A DNA stretch of 64,000 nt from a bacterium (GTDB lineage Bacteria; Planctomycetota; Planctomycetia; Pirellulales; Pirellulaceae): contig JAUIGN010000008.1 in NCBI GenBank assembly GCA_030430075.1, forward strand, positions 186,001 through 250,000, in the 5' to 3' direction. Both the position numbers and the translations under genes were made by a program. Under the pieces are notes generated by a model. It was given only the letters and a program-made list of their open reading frames with translations, had not been told where the DNA came from and searched no databases. Shown here piece after piece: positions 47,902 to 56,137 of the stretch; position 1 is the stretch's first letter; the number at the start of each line of letters is the position of its first letter.

Positions 47902-48387
47902 GTGGCGACGGATAATACACACTCGCAAGATATCGAGCACACAGTCAAGATTCGACGTTGTGCAGCCGTGGTCAAGGGCGGACGGCGATTCAGCTTTGCT
48001 GCGATGGTCGTCGTCGGCAATGGCAACGGCAAGGTTGGCTGGGGCTATGGGAAGGCGAACGAGGTGCCGCCGAGCGTCGAGAAAGCCAACAAGCAGGCGT
48101 CCCGCGAGCAGGTCGATGTGGCCCTGGTGGACGGGACGATTCCCCACACGGTCCACGGGCACTACGGTGCCGGCAGGGTCACCCTGGTACCGGCCGGTCC
48201 CGGTACGGGAATTATCGCCGGGGCGGCCGTGCGTGCCGTCTGCGAAGCGGCGGGGATCCATAATATTCTGACCAAGAGTACCGGCACAAATAACCCGATT
48301 ACCCTGGTGAAAGCCACGTTCGATGCGCTCGAGCAGCTCCGTACCCGCCAGGATATCGAACGTTTGCGAGGAGTATCGTTGTCATGA
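47902..48387 (+). CDS. rpsE: 30S ribosomal protein S5
   Basis: Translational-accuracy protein, 161 residues. The GTG at 47902 is preferred because AGGAG (47888-47892) lies 9 bases upstream; the TTG at 47893 directly touches it. The dsRBD-like part [42 protein letters not shown] and [31 protein letters not shown] are canonical. It overlaps rplO by 4 bp (ATGA), which leaves no room for rpmD (L30). Confidence 0.97.
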   Translation: MATDNTHSQDIEHTVKIRRCAAVVKGGRRFSFAAMVVVGNGNGKVGWGYGKANEVPPSVEKANKQASREQVDVALVDGTIPHTVHGHYGAGRVTLVPAGPGTGIIAGAAVRAVCEAAGIHNILTKSTGTNNPITLVKATFDALEQLRTRQDIERLRGVSLS

Positions 48388-48887
48388 ACTTGCATGAAGT
48401 TCACAAAGGCATCACCAAATACAAGAAACGGAAGCGAATCGGGCGGGGCACCGGCTCTGGGCACGGCAAGACGGCCGGCAAGGGTCATAAGGGCCAAAAG
48501 TCGCGCGCCGGTCACTCGAGTTTGGCGATTTTCGAGGGTGGTGCGATGCCGTTGGTGCGTCGCGTCCCCAAGCGGGGGTTCCACAACAAGCACGCGCTGG
48601 TCGTGGCGGCGGTCAATGTGGGCGATCTCGAGGCCGTTTTCGAGGCGGGTGACGAGGTTACGCTGAGTTCACTGAAAGAAAAGTCTCTTGCCAAACACCG
48701 GTTCGATATTCTAAAAATCCTCGGTGACGGCGAATTGACCAAGAAGTTGAAGGTTTCGGCACACCGCTTCAGCAAATCGGCGCGAGAGAAAATCGAGCAA
48801 GCCGGGGGCGAAGTGGTCGTCGTGCCGGGACGGACGCCGGTCGAAGAGAAGAAGCGGCAAGAGCGATTGGCAAAAGCCTCGTCTTAG
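48384..48887 (+). CDS. rplO: 50S ribosomal protein L15
   Basis: Late assembly protein, 167 residues. The long basic N-terminal extension includes [69 protein letters not shown]. The C-terminal part ends with the S(A)[11 protein letters not shown] element. It is coupled to rpsE, with an ATGA overlap. secY follows after 70 bp. Confidence 0.97.
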   Translation: MNLHEVHKGITKYKKRKRIGRGTGSGHGKTAGKGHKGQKSRAGHSSLAIFEGGAMPLVRRVPKRGFHNKHALVVAAVNVGDLEAVFEAGDEVTLSSLKEKSLAKHRFDILKILGDGELTKKLKVSAHRFSKSAREKIEQAGGEVVVVPGRTPVEEKKRQERLAKASS

Positions 48888-48957
48888 CTGACCAGGGACG
48901 TTATCAGCCGCCAATCGGGTTACGATTCACCTGCAATCGCCTAGGACGGATCGAGAT

Positions 48958-50340
48958 ATGTGGGAAAAACTGCGCGTTGTCTTTACGATTCCCGAGCTGC
49001 GGAAGAAGATCATGCTCACGCTTGGTCTGCTCGGCATCTATCGGATCGGTTGGCACATCCCCTTGCCGATCATCGACCAGGAGCAGATTGCCAGCCAATC
49101 CGGCGGCGGTGGCGGGTTGAACGACTTCGTCGATCGGGTCGCCGTGTTTGCGGCGAGCGACCTGCGGCAGGCGACGATTTTCGGGCTCGGCATCATGCCC
49201 TACATTTCCGCCTCAATTATCTTCCAGCTGCTGGGAAGTGTCTGGAAGCCGATTGAAGACCTCCGCAAGGAGGGGGAAACGGGGCGGAAGAAGATCAACG
49301 AGTATACCCGCTATCTGACCGTGGCCCTGTGTGCAATTCAAAGCTACTTCTACGTGAAATTCTACCTGATGGCCAGTGATCCTTCAGGCGGGCCAGGGCT
49401 GGTGCATGCCGATTTCTTGAATGAGGCTGGTACGCTGACCTTTGGGTGGCAGGTCACCGCCGTCCTGACGATGACTTGCGGAACGATCTTTCTGATGTGG
49501 CTGGGCGAGCAGATCGACGAATTTGGCATCGGCAACGGGATCAGCTTGCTGATCATGGCCGGTATTCTGGCCCAGATGCCGGGTGCGTTGAGCGGCTTGC
49601 TGGACAACGCCAGCTTCGAACTGGTTGGGCTCAGCCCAACCAAGGTCGGCATCGAAACGCTGCTCGTGCTGGCCGTGCTTTTTGTTGCGGTGGTCGCCAG
49701 CGTGGTGTTCATTACGCTTGGTCAGCGGCGCATCCCCACGCAGAGCGCCAAGCACGTGCGGGGGCGTCGTGTGTACGGTGGATCGCGGCAGTTTTTGCCG
49801 CTCAAGATCAACCAGGCCGGCGTCATGCCGATCATTTTTGCCAGCAGCCTGTTGATGCTGCCCGGCATGCTGTTCAATGTGCTGGCGGGCTGGACGTCGG
49901 GTGGCACGCAGGACACGATGCTTTGGCTGGGGGGCGTGTTCAGTGGCCGAGGGGGGATTTCCTTCTCGTACAACCTGCTGTACGTGGTGATGATTTACTT
50001 CTTCTGCTATTTCTGGACGGCGATCACCTTCAATCCCAAGGAGATGGCCGAAAACCTCAAGGACTACGGTACCTTCATTCCCGGTTATCGGCCTGGAAAA
50101 CGAACGGCCGACTATCTTGAGAAAGTGATGGTCCGGATCACCTACGTGGGAGCTGGGTTCCTGGCGCTGGTGGCGATTGTTCCGACGATGATTTCCGGCT
50201 CACTGGGCGTCAGCTTCGCCGTTGCCAGTTTCTACGGCGGCACCGGCTTGCTGATCGCGGTCAGCGTCGCCTTCGACCTGGTCCAGAAGATTGACAGCCA
50301 CTTGGTGATGCGGAACTATCGCGGGCTGCTGGAGTCGTAG
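48958..50340 (+). CDS. secY: preprotein translocase subunit SecY
   Basis: Central channel of the Sec translocon in the cytoplasmic membrane, 460 residues with about ten spans. MWEKLRVVFTIPELRKKIMLTLGLLGIYRIGWHIPLP is the family N-terminus. GLGIMPYISASIIFQLLGSVWKPIEDLRKEGETGRKKINEYTRY follows. The cytoplasmic loop QRRIPTQSAKHVRGRRVYGG and the C-terminal GTGLLIAVSVAFDLVQKIDSHLVMRNYRG are standard. It is the last gene of the spc-type section, 55 bp before adk. Confidence 0.98.
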   Translation: MWEKLRVVFTIPELRKKIMLTLGLLGIYRIGWHIPLPIIDQEQIASQSGGGGGLNDFVDRVAVFAASDLRQATIFGLGIMPYISASIIFQLLGSVWKPIEDLRKEGETGRKKINEYTRYLTVALCAIQSYFYVKFYLMASDPSGGPGLVHADFLNEAGTLTFGWQVTAVLTMTCGTIFLMWLGEQIDEFGIGNGISLLIMAGILAQMPGALSGLLDNASFELVGLSPTKVGIETLLVLAVLFVAVVASVVFITLGQRRIPTQSAKHVRGRRVYGGSRQFLPLKINQAGVMPIIFASSLLMLPGMLFNVLAGWTSGGTQDTMLWLGGVFSGRGGISFSYNLLYVVMIYFFCYFWTAITFNPKEMAENLKDYGTFIPGYRPGKRTADYLEKVMVRITYVGAGFLALVAIVPTMISGSLGVSFAVASFYGGTGLLIAVSVAFDLVQKIDSHLVMRNYRGLLES

Positions 50341-50395
50341 CGTTGTCCGTTCAGCCTGCCAGGTCGCCGGGGAGAATTTGCAGTGGACGGCGCCC

Positions 50396-50971
50396 ATGAA
50401 CGTTGTTTTGATCGGCCGCCCCGGGGTCGGTAAGGGGACGCAGGCTGCCCGCCTGGCAGAAGCATTGGGTTGGTCCGTGATCGCTACCGGCGAGATGCTG
50501 CGGGCCGCTTTTCGCACTGGAGACGACGACCTGCGGGTGGTCGCCGAACGGATCGCGGCAGGCGAACTGGCTTCCGACGAATTGGTCATGGAATTGGTCG
50601 AGCGTCGTCTTGGTGAGCCGGGCGTGAAAGATCATTGCCTGTTCGACGGCATCCCGCGGACGCTGGCCCAGGCCGAGCGTTTGGATGACTTGCTGCAGCG
50701 ACTAGGGACGCAGATTGACTTGGCGATCGAGATGTCGGCGCCGGCGGACGCCCTGGTGGGGCGGATCCTGAGCCGGGCCAAGATCGAAGGCCGGGCGGAG
50801 GACAATCCCCAGGCGATCCGGCAGCGGATGGAGATCTACAACGAAACGGCCGAACCGCTGCTCCGCTACTATGCGGGGCGCGGGATTCTGCGATCCGTGG
50901 ACGCGCTGGGGGAACCCGATGAGGTATTTCAGAGGATCCGTGATTGTCTTGGCGAGCAGCGATTTTCTTAA
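50396..50971 (+). CDS. adk: adenylate kinase, short type
   Basis: Interconverts ATP and AMP with two ADP, 191 residues. The P-loop is IGRPGVGKGTQ near residues 6-16. The AMP site includes TGEMLRAA and DGIPRTLAQAERLD, with Ile in place of the common Phe. The LID region (SRAKIEGRAEDN) is short, so no zinc LID is present. The ATG at 50396 was chosen as the conserved start (MNVVLIG); a TTG at 50378 has GGGGAG close by and is possible. The secY-adk order is conserved, but map and infA do not follow. Confidence 0.95.
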   Translation: MNVVLIGRPGVGKGTQAARLAEALGWSVIATGEMLRAAFRTGDDDLRVVAERIAAGELASDELVMELVERRLGEPGVKDHCLFDGIPRTLAQAERLDDLLQRLGTQIDLAIEMSAPADALVGRILSRAKIEGRAEDNPQAIRQRMEIYNETAEPLLRYYAGRGILRSVDALGEPDEVFQRIRDCLGEQRFS

Positions 50972-51111
50972 CGAGCAAGAGAATTTGGGAAAATTCGTGA
51001 TCCGAGCGGCCTTTTTGGGCTCAATTCCACACAATTGGACCGTCGGCCCTTGTGGAGATCGGCGTAAACGCCATATACTAGCGAGCTTTAGCATGGCGAG
51101 GTGAAGAGAAC

Positions 51112-51225
51112 ATGAAAGTCCAAAGCAGCGTAAAACGCATGTGCGAGAACTGTAAGGTCGTACGGCGGAAGGGTCGTGTGTACGTTGTTTGCAATAATCC
51201 TCGGCACAAGCAGCGTCAAGGTTAG
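51112..51225 (+). CDS. rpmJ: 50S ribosomal protein L36
   Basis: A 37-residue zinc-ribbon protein. It begins [15 protein letters not shown] and has Cys11, Cys14, Cys27 and His32 as ligands (CENC ... [11 protein letters not shown]). GAAGAG lies 4-5 bases before the ATG. It lies in the conserved place upstream of rpsM. It belongs to the zinc-binding (C+) L36 type. Confidence 0.95.
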   Translation: MKVQSSVKRMCENCKVVRRKGRVYVVCNNPRHKQRQG

Positions 51226-51579
51226 GCGACGATTCGAGGAGCGTTTCTGCGGTTGGCGCTGAGGAACGGTTTCCCGTGGCGTCGTAACCGGTTGCCTGGT
51301 CGACCGTTTCCGCAATGGCCGTTCCAAGTAGTGGCCGTTCCAAGTAGTGGCCGTACCAGAAAAAGTGGCGGCCGTACCAGGAAAAGTGGTGGCCGCTCCA
51401 GGAAGAACCGCTCCAGTGTGGTTTGGGTGAGTGGCCCTTCGCTGGGACGACGCGGTCCGAGCCTGACAATGTCGCGGTTGCTTGATGCGGTCCCACCTCG
51501 GCAGCCTCCATCATTCCTGACAGCCCTGCCAGGGTCCATTTGGCGAAGTTTTTTTGATGTATTCCGGAGCTAGCAGAAC
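51226..51579. other. spacer between rpmJ and rpsM
   Basis: 354 bp, unusually long for this place. It carries degenerate tandem repeats (51317-51405), and AT-poor sequence elsewhere. No gene is evident; the overlapping ORFs derive from repeats. Confidence 0.5.
51317..51405 (+). repeat. degenerate 16- and 21-bp tandem repeats
   Basis: Two units GGCCGTTCCAAGTAGT (51317, 51333) are followed by two 21-bp units beginning GGCCGTACCAG and ending AAAAGTGG(C/T) (51349, 51370), and then a diverged GGCCGCTCCAGGAAG. All share GGCCG-TCCA/TACCA. They lie in the rpmJ-rpsM spacer. Confidence 0.75.
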
Positions 51580-51963
51580 ATGCCGCGTCTTTTAGGTGTA
51601 GACATTCCCAACGAGAAGGCTGCGGTTGTCTCGTTGACGTATCTGTTCGGAGTCGGCCCGCAGACGGCGCGCGACCTTTGCCATCTTGCCGGGATCGAGC
51701 CGCACAAGAAGGCACGTGATTTGGCGGAGGATGAGTTGGGCCGGTTGGCGGCCTTGCTGGAGCGCGACTACACCGTTGAGGGTCCGTTGCGTCGTCAATT
51801 GCAGCAGAACGTTACGCGGCTGCGGGACATCAAGTGTTACCGGGGGATTCGGCATCGTGTCGGGTTGCCGGTGCGTGGTCAGCGGACCCGCACGAATGCT
51901 CGCACCCGGAAAGGTCCTAAGAAGACCGTCGCCGGGAAGAAGGGTGTTAAGGATCTCCGCTAG
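51580..51963 (+). CDS. rpsM: 30S ribosomal protein S13
   Basis: Small-subunit head protein contacting P-site tRNA and L5, 127 residues. It begins [34 protein letters not shown]. It ends [17 protein letters not shown], after [34 protein letters not shown], which is diagnostic. rpsK follows after 86 bp. Confidence 0.98.
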   Translation: MPRLLGVDIPNEKAAVVSLTYLFGVGPQTARDLCHLAGIEPHKKARDLAEDELGRLAALLERDYTVEGPLRRQLQQNVTRLRDIKCYRGIRHRVGLPVRGQRTRTNARTRKGPKKTVAGKKGVKDLR

Positions 51964-52049
51964 GCGGTGAAGGCCGCGCGGTGCGGCGAAGGGTGCGTGT
52001 GCCGCTTGAGGCGGAAGGTACGAGCGAAGTCAATTGGGAGTCAGAAGCG

Positions 52050-52430
52050 GTGGCGAAGACCAAGAAACGAAAAATTCGTCGCAACATTACGGTTGCAGTC
52101 GCACACATCAAAGCGACATTCAACAACACATCGGTCACGATCACGGACACCAAGGGTGATGCGATATGTTGGTCCAGTGCGGGGACGTGCGGTTTCAAGG
52201 GGAGCCGTAAGAGCACGCCTTTCGCCGGCCAGTGTGCCGCGCAGCAGGCGGCCGAGAAGGCGGCCAAGTTTGGTGTCAAGGAAGTTGAAGTGCGCGTCAA
52301 GGGTCCTGGCTCAGGTCGCGAAAGCGCCATCACCGCACTCCAATCGGCCGGGATGACCGTCAAGCTGATCGAAGACGTCACGCCCATTCCTCACAACGGA
52401 TGTCGCCCTCGCAAGAAACGCCGGGTGTAA
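52050..52430 (+). CDS. rpsK: 30S ribosomal protein S11
   Basis: Platform protein near the E-site mRNA, 126 residues. The GTG at 52050, with GGGAG 9 bases upstream, gives [36 protein letters not shown]; 23 extra codons upstream lack homology. [38 protein letters not shown] ends it. The usual rpsD does not follow; rpoA comes next after 77 bp. Confidence 0.97.
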   Translation: MAKTKKRKIRRNITVAVAHIKATFNNTSVTITDTKGDAICWSSAGTCGFKGSRKSTPFAGQCAAQQAAEKAAKFGVKEVEVRVKGPGSGRESAITALQSAGMTVKLIEDVTPIPHNGCRPRKKRRV

Positions 52431-52507
52431 CCTCAATAACCGTTATCCGCTGTTTGTGAGTCGACGCGGCGCCGCTGCGTCGTTCACGTTTTCTACGGAG
52501 GCTACTG

Positions 52508-53500
52508 ATGCATATTCGATGGCGTGGTCTTGAATTGCCGAGCATGGTTGCATGTGACCAGCAAACGCTGACATCGACCTACGGAAAATTTTACGCCGAG
52601 CCGTTCGAGCGCGGGTTTGGGACGACAATCGGAAATAGCTTGCGGCGGATTCTGCTCTCCAGTCTGGAAGGCAGTGCCGTCACGCAGATCAAGATCCGCG
52701 GTGCCCAGCACGAATTCACCACGATCCCCGGCGTGCTGGAGGACATCACCGATATCGTGCTCAATGTGAAGGCCTTGGTGGTCAAGAACCACAGCGAGTC
52801 GACTCGGGTGATTACGGTCGAGAAGAACGAGGCGGGCGTGATCACCGGTGGCGACGTCCAAACGGACGCCGACGTCGAAGTCATCAACAAGGATCATGTC
52901 CTGGCGACGTTGACCGACAGCGTCCCGTTCATGATGGAGATGGTGGTCGAGAACGGGCGAGGCTATGTGCCGGCGACCGAGCATAGTTCGGGTGAGCACG
53001 AGATTGGCATTATCCCCATCGACGCCGTCTACAGCCCGATCACGCGTGTTCGCTACGAGATTGAAGAGACTCGCGTCGGTCAGAAGACGAACTACGACAA
53101 GCTGCTGCTCGACATTTGGACCAACGGTTCAGTGAATCCCGAGATGGCCCTGGTCGAAGCGGCCAAGATCCTCCGCAAGCACCTGAACCCGTTCGTGCAG
53201 TACGTCGAGCTCGGTCCCAAGGTCCACTCGGCGCCTCGCAGCGGCAGCGGCAGCGCCGACGCCGCCATGGAAGCGAAATTGAATCTTAGTCTCGCCGAAT
53301 TAAAGCTCTCCGTCCGGGCCATGAACTGCCTGGAGTCGGAAAATATCAACACCGTCCGTGACCTCGTGCAGCGAACCGAGGACCAGTTGTTGGAGGTTCG
53401 CAACTTTGGTGAAACGACGTTGGTTGAGGTCCAGGAGAAGCTGAATGAACTCGGATTGCACCTTGGGATTCGCATCCCTGCTGCCAGTTCGAGGTTTTAG
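52508..53500 (+). CDS. rpoA: RNA polymerase alpha subunit
   Basis: Assembly platform and promoter-contacting subunit, 330 residues. The N-terminal domain has [36 protein letters not shown], and the dimer region with EVEVVNKDH-like text ([12 protein letters not shown]). The C-terminal domain, [28 protein letters not shown], with [27 protein letters not shown], is complete and can bind UP elements. GGAGG precedes the ATG. It closes the alpha-type section with rplQ, 50 bp downstream. Confidence 0.98.
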   Translation: MHIRWRGLELPSMVACDQQTLTSTYGKFYAEPFERGFGTTIGNSLRRILLSSLEGSAVTQIKIRGAQHEFTTIPGVLEDITDIVLNVKALVVKNHSESTRVITVEKNEAGVITGGDVQTDADVEVINKDHVLATLTDSVPFMMEMVVENGRGYVPATEHSSGEHEIGIIPIDAVYSPITRVRYEIEETRVGQKTNYDKLLLDIWTNGSVNPEMALVEAAKILRKHLNPFVQYVELGPKVHSAPRSGSGSADAAMEAKLNLSLAELKLSVRAMNCLESENINTVRDLVQRTEDQLLEVRNFGETTLVEVQEKLNELGLHLGIRIPAASSRF

Positions 53501-53550
53501 TCACAGACGTTTTCCACCCGGAATCAGACGCATCGCCGTCTGCGAGAATC

Positions 53551-54273
53551 ATGCGACACCGACGAAAAGGGCGCACGCTGGGACGCAGTCCCAGCCATCG
53601 ACGCGCCATGTTGCGGAACCTGGCCAGTAGCTTGTTCTTGACCGAGCGAGATGCTGAATTGGACGACAATGCGCCCAAGGTAAAAGGACGCGTGGTGACC
53701 ACGCTGCCGAAGGCGAAGGAAGTTCGCCCCTTGGTTGAAAAGTGCATCACGATCGCTCGCCGAGCACTGCCGCATGCCGAATCTGCGGAAAAATACGCGG
53801 TGGACGCGGAACGCGGTTCGGATGCGTGGAAGCAGTGGCGGGCCAGCGATCAATGGCGGCAATGGGCCGACGCCAGGGCCCCGGTCGTCGCAGCCCGTCG
53901 CCGCGCATTGCAACTGCTGGGCGACAAGCAGGCCGTGGAAGTTTTGTTCGAAGAAGTCGCCCCGCGGTTCGTCGATCGACCGGGGGGATATACACGGATC
54001 CTCAAACTGGCGAAACCGCGGCTGGGTGACGCCGGCGCCCGAGCGATCATCGAATTCGTCGGCGTTCACGACCGCGTGGTCGCCAAGAGCGAGAAGCCGT
54101 CGTTCGGTGACGATGAGGCTCCGGCGGAAGACGACGCCGCGACGGGAGACGACGCCGCGACGGAAGAAGCCGCCTCGGATACACCGAGTGGTGATGTCGC
54201 TCCGGACGCTGAGGCGTCTGCAGAGGCCGGCAACGACGCTGAACCGGCGGAAGAGAAGAAGTCGGACGAGTAA
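53551..54273 (+). CDS. rplQ: 50S ribosomal protein L17, extended
   Basis: Tunnel-exit protein of 240 residues, twice the usual 120. The N-terminal MRHRRKGRTLGRSPSHRRAMLRNLASSLFL and VVTTLPKAKEVRPLVEKCITIARR are canonical, as is GGYTRILKLAKPRLGDAGARAIIEFV at about 145-170. Extra material consists of a charged, Trp-rich insert at about 75-118 and an acidic Ala/Glu/Asp tail from about 180 to 240. Both parts are open frame and appear genuine. Confidence 0.95.
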   Translation: MRHRRKGRTLGRSPSHRRAMLRNLASSLFLTERDAELDDNAPKVKGRVVTTLPKAKEVRPLVEKCITIARRALPHAESAEKYAVDAERGSDAWKQWRASDQWRQWADARAPVVAARRRALQLLGDKQAVEVLFEEVAPRFVDRPGGYTRILKLAKPRLGDAGARAIIEFVGVHDRVVAKSEKPSFGDDEAPAEDDAATGDDAATEEAASDTPSGDVAPDAEASAEAGNDAEPAEEKKSDE

Positions 54274-54353
54274 CCGGGCGGCAGCCGCAGCGTGTGTGCC
54301 GCTGAGCCTGCCCGGGATCTCCACCCAGTCTTGGATTGCAGGAGCCTGTCGGC

Positions 54354-55097
54354 GTGCCCCAGCCGAATCCGTGGCCGGACGATCCAGCCCGCCAGCAACC
54401 AGATGCCAAGGGTCGGCCGCCTGCTGGCAATCTGGATCGGAGCCTGTCCGATTCGGTTGCGGAAGGCGACCAGGCCGGGGCTCATCGCAACACGGCTTCG
54501 AATGATCCCGCAGCCGGCCCGGCGTTGCAGGCCGGATTCGATTTTACCGCGCAAACGCGGACGTTGTGCGGGCACGTCACTTCAACGCAGGTCGAGTTTT
54601 CGCACATCGATCTGGATCGGGTCGCTTTATCTTTCGCCCAATCCCGCAAACCCGTTCTGCACGGGTTGCAGGCATCGTTGACGCCGCTGCGTTTCGAGGG
54701 CGGGGCCGAGCAAGGGACCGTGCGAGGGCGGCGCTATCGGGTCCAGCCCGTCTTCGACCGCCGCGGACGTGAAATGCTGTATGTGCTTAACTTCTACCTG
54801 CCACGCTTCATGCAGTTGGAGTTTCGCGAGAAGCTGGTCACGGTTTTCCACGAACTCTGGCACATCAGTCCCGATTTTGACGGGGACCTCCGTCGGCATC
54901 CGGGACGCTGTTACGCGCACTCCCATTCACAGGCCGATTATGACCGGCAGATGGGCCTCCTCGTGGACGCTTGGCTGCAGACCGAGCCGCCCGAGTCGCT
55001 GCTTGGCTACTTAAGGCTCGACTTCACCGAACTGCAGCGCCGTTACGGCCGAGTTTACGGTGTCCGCATTCCTCGTCCCAAGTTGCTGCCCGTCTGA
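54354..55097 (+). CDS. putative zincin-like metallopeptidase
   Basis: A 247-residue protein of uncertain function. The GTG at 54354 has AGGAG 9 bases upstream; a TTG at 54336 is open but lacks a binding site. The N-terminal 60 residues are polar and disordered. A zincin-type HExxH motif lies in LVTVFHELWHISPDFDGD, followed by HPGRCYAHSHSQADYD, possible further metal ligands. Similar HELWHI proteins are annotated as putative phage-like metallopeptidases. It is unrelated to the ribosomal operon upstream, and convergent with the sigma-factor gene. Confidence 0.7.
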   Translation: MPQPNPWPDDPARQQPDAKGRPPAGNLDRSLSDSVAEGDQAGAHRNTASNDPAAGPALQAGFDFTAQTRTLCGHVTSTQVEFSHIDLDRVALSFAQSRKPVLHGLQASLTPLRFEGGAEQGTVRGRRYRVQPVFDRRGREMLYVLNFYLPRFMQLEFREKLVTVFHELWHISPDFDGDLRRHPGRCYAHSHSQADYDRQMGLLVDAWLQTEPPESLLGYLRLDFTELQRRYGRVYGVRIPRPKLLPV

Positions 55098-55325
55098 TCT
55101 GCGGAATGTGGAACGGTGGATTCTATTGATACTTGCGCAGCGAATGGACCAGGACGACCAACGGGAGTCCGCAGATATACGGCCGCGCGTTGCTTGCCGA
55201 AGGCTCATTCGCCGCGCAGCCGTCAATAGCGGCCGATCGTCGCCAAGAGTCCGCCGGTGTTGGTTCACGACGGTCATTGGAAAGGCGGGCTGCGGCCTGC
55301 CGTGTCGCGTGCCGACGGCGCCCGA

Positions 55326-55931
55326 TCAGAGATCGCCCAATTGCTTTCGCAGTCGCCGTAAGACGCGGCTTTTCGACTGACGGACAGCTGCCGGACTGAT
55401 CCCGGCTTCACGTGCGATCAAGTCGGTCGGATGGCCGAGCACCGTGGCTCTCCAAAACGCCTCCCAGGTGTTTGTCGTGAATTCGCCGCGGATCTGGTGG
55501 AGTGCACGGTGGAGCAGGGCGGCAACATGATCCGGTTCTGTCGGGTCCTCGATCGGGATCGGATCGGCAATCGCCTGCAGCCGGCTCAGCGCGGTAGAAC
55601 CGCCGGGAGCCTTCTGTCTTCCCTTCTGCCGGCGGTGGAACTCGACGATTCGACTGCGTGCGACGGTCCAGAGCCAGCCACGAAAGGTGGCATCACGCCG
55701 GTGGCCGTCAAATCGGTCGAGCCCGCGAAAGGCGGCCAGGAAGACCTCCTGGGCGATGTCGGGAACTGCATCGGCCGGCACGTTGGCTGTGCGGCACCAG
55801 CGGTCGACCAGTGGTCCGAAGAGCGTGACGAGTTCTCGCCAAGCGGCCGGTGAGCCGTCTCGCAATCGGTCGGCCAGGCTTAGTCCGCTGGCACTATCCG
55901 ACGCCGCGTCCGAAATCGTGTCACGCGCCAC
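55326..55931 (-). CDS. ECF-type RNA polymerase sigma factor
   Basis: A 201-residue sigma-70-family protein. Region 2 reads LFGPLVDRWCRTANVPADAVPDIAQEVFLAAFRGLDRFDGHRRDATFRGWLWTVARSRIVEFHR. Region 4 is near IAREAGISPAAVRQSKSRVLRRLRKQLG. Regions 1.1 and 3 are absent, as in ECF factors. The GTG at 55931 has AAGG 8 bases upstream; a GTG at 55955 would add 8 residues. It diverges from the kinase gene, with 206 bp between the starts. Planctomycete ECF factors are often linked to Ser/Thr kinases; here the kinase itself carries an anti-sigma-like zinc motif. Confidence 0.9.
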   Translation of the reverse strand: MARDTISDAASDSASGLSLADRLRDGSPAAWRELVTLFGPLVDRWCRTANVPADAVPDIAQEVFLAAFRGLDRFDGHRRDATFRGWLWTVARSRIVEFHRRQKGRQKAPGGSTALSRLQAIADPIPIEDPTEPDHVAALLHRALHQIRGEFTTNTWEAFWRATVLGHPTDLIAREAGISPAAVRQSKSRVLRRLRKQLGDL

Positions 55932-56137
55932 TCGTTGAACCTTATAGTAATTCACGGCCTAATCTGACTTCATTTATAGCGACGCAGCGCACGCGTATCA
56001 AAAAAGGCTTGTCCCGCGCCGGTTCCGGCAGTGCCCGTCGGCCCACAGGATGTTTCTCCTTTTTTGGTACCGTTCGCCGAAAATGCCAGTCTGCGTTCTC
56101 CAATCCGTGCAGCACCAGCCATAGCGAGATTCTCACC

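Noticed and set aside
48384..48387. A hidden rpmD (L30) between rpsE and rplO
   Set aside because: The two genes overlap by 4 bp, leaving no space.
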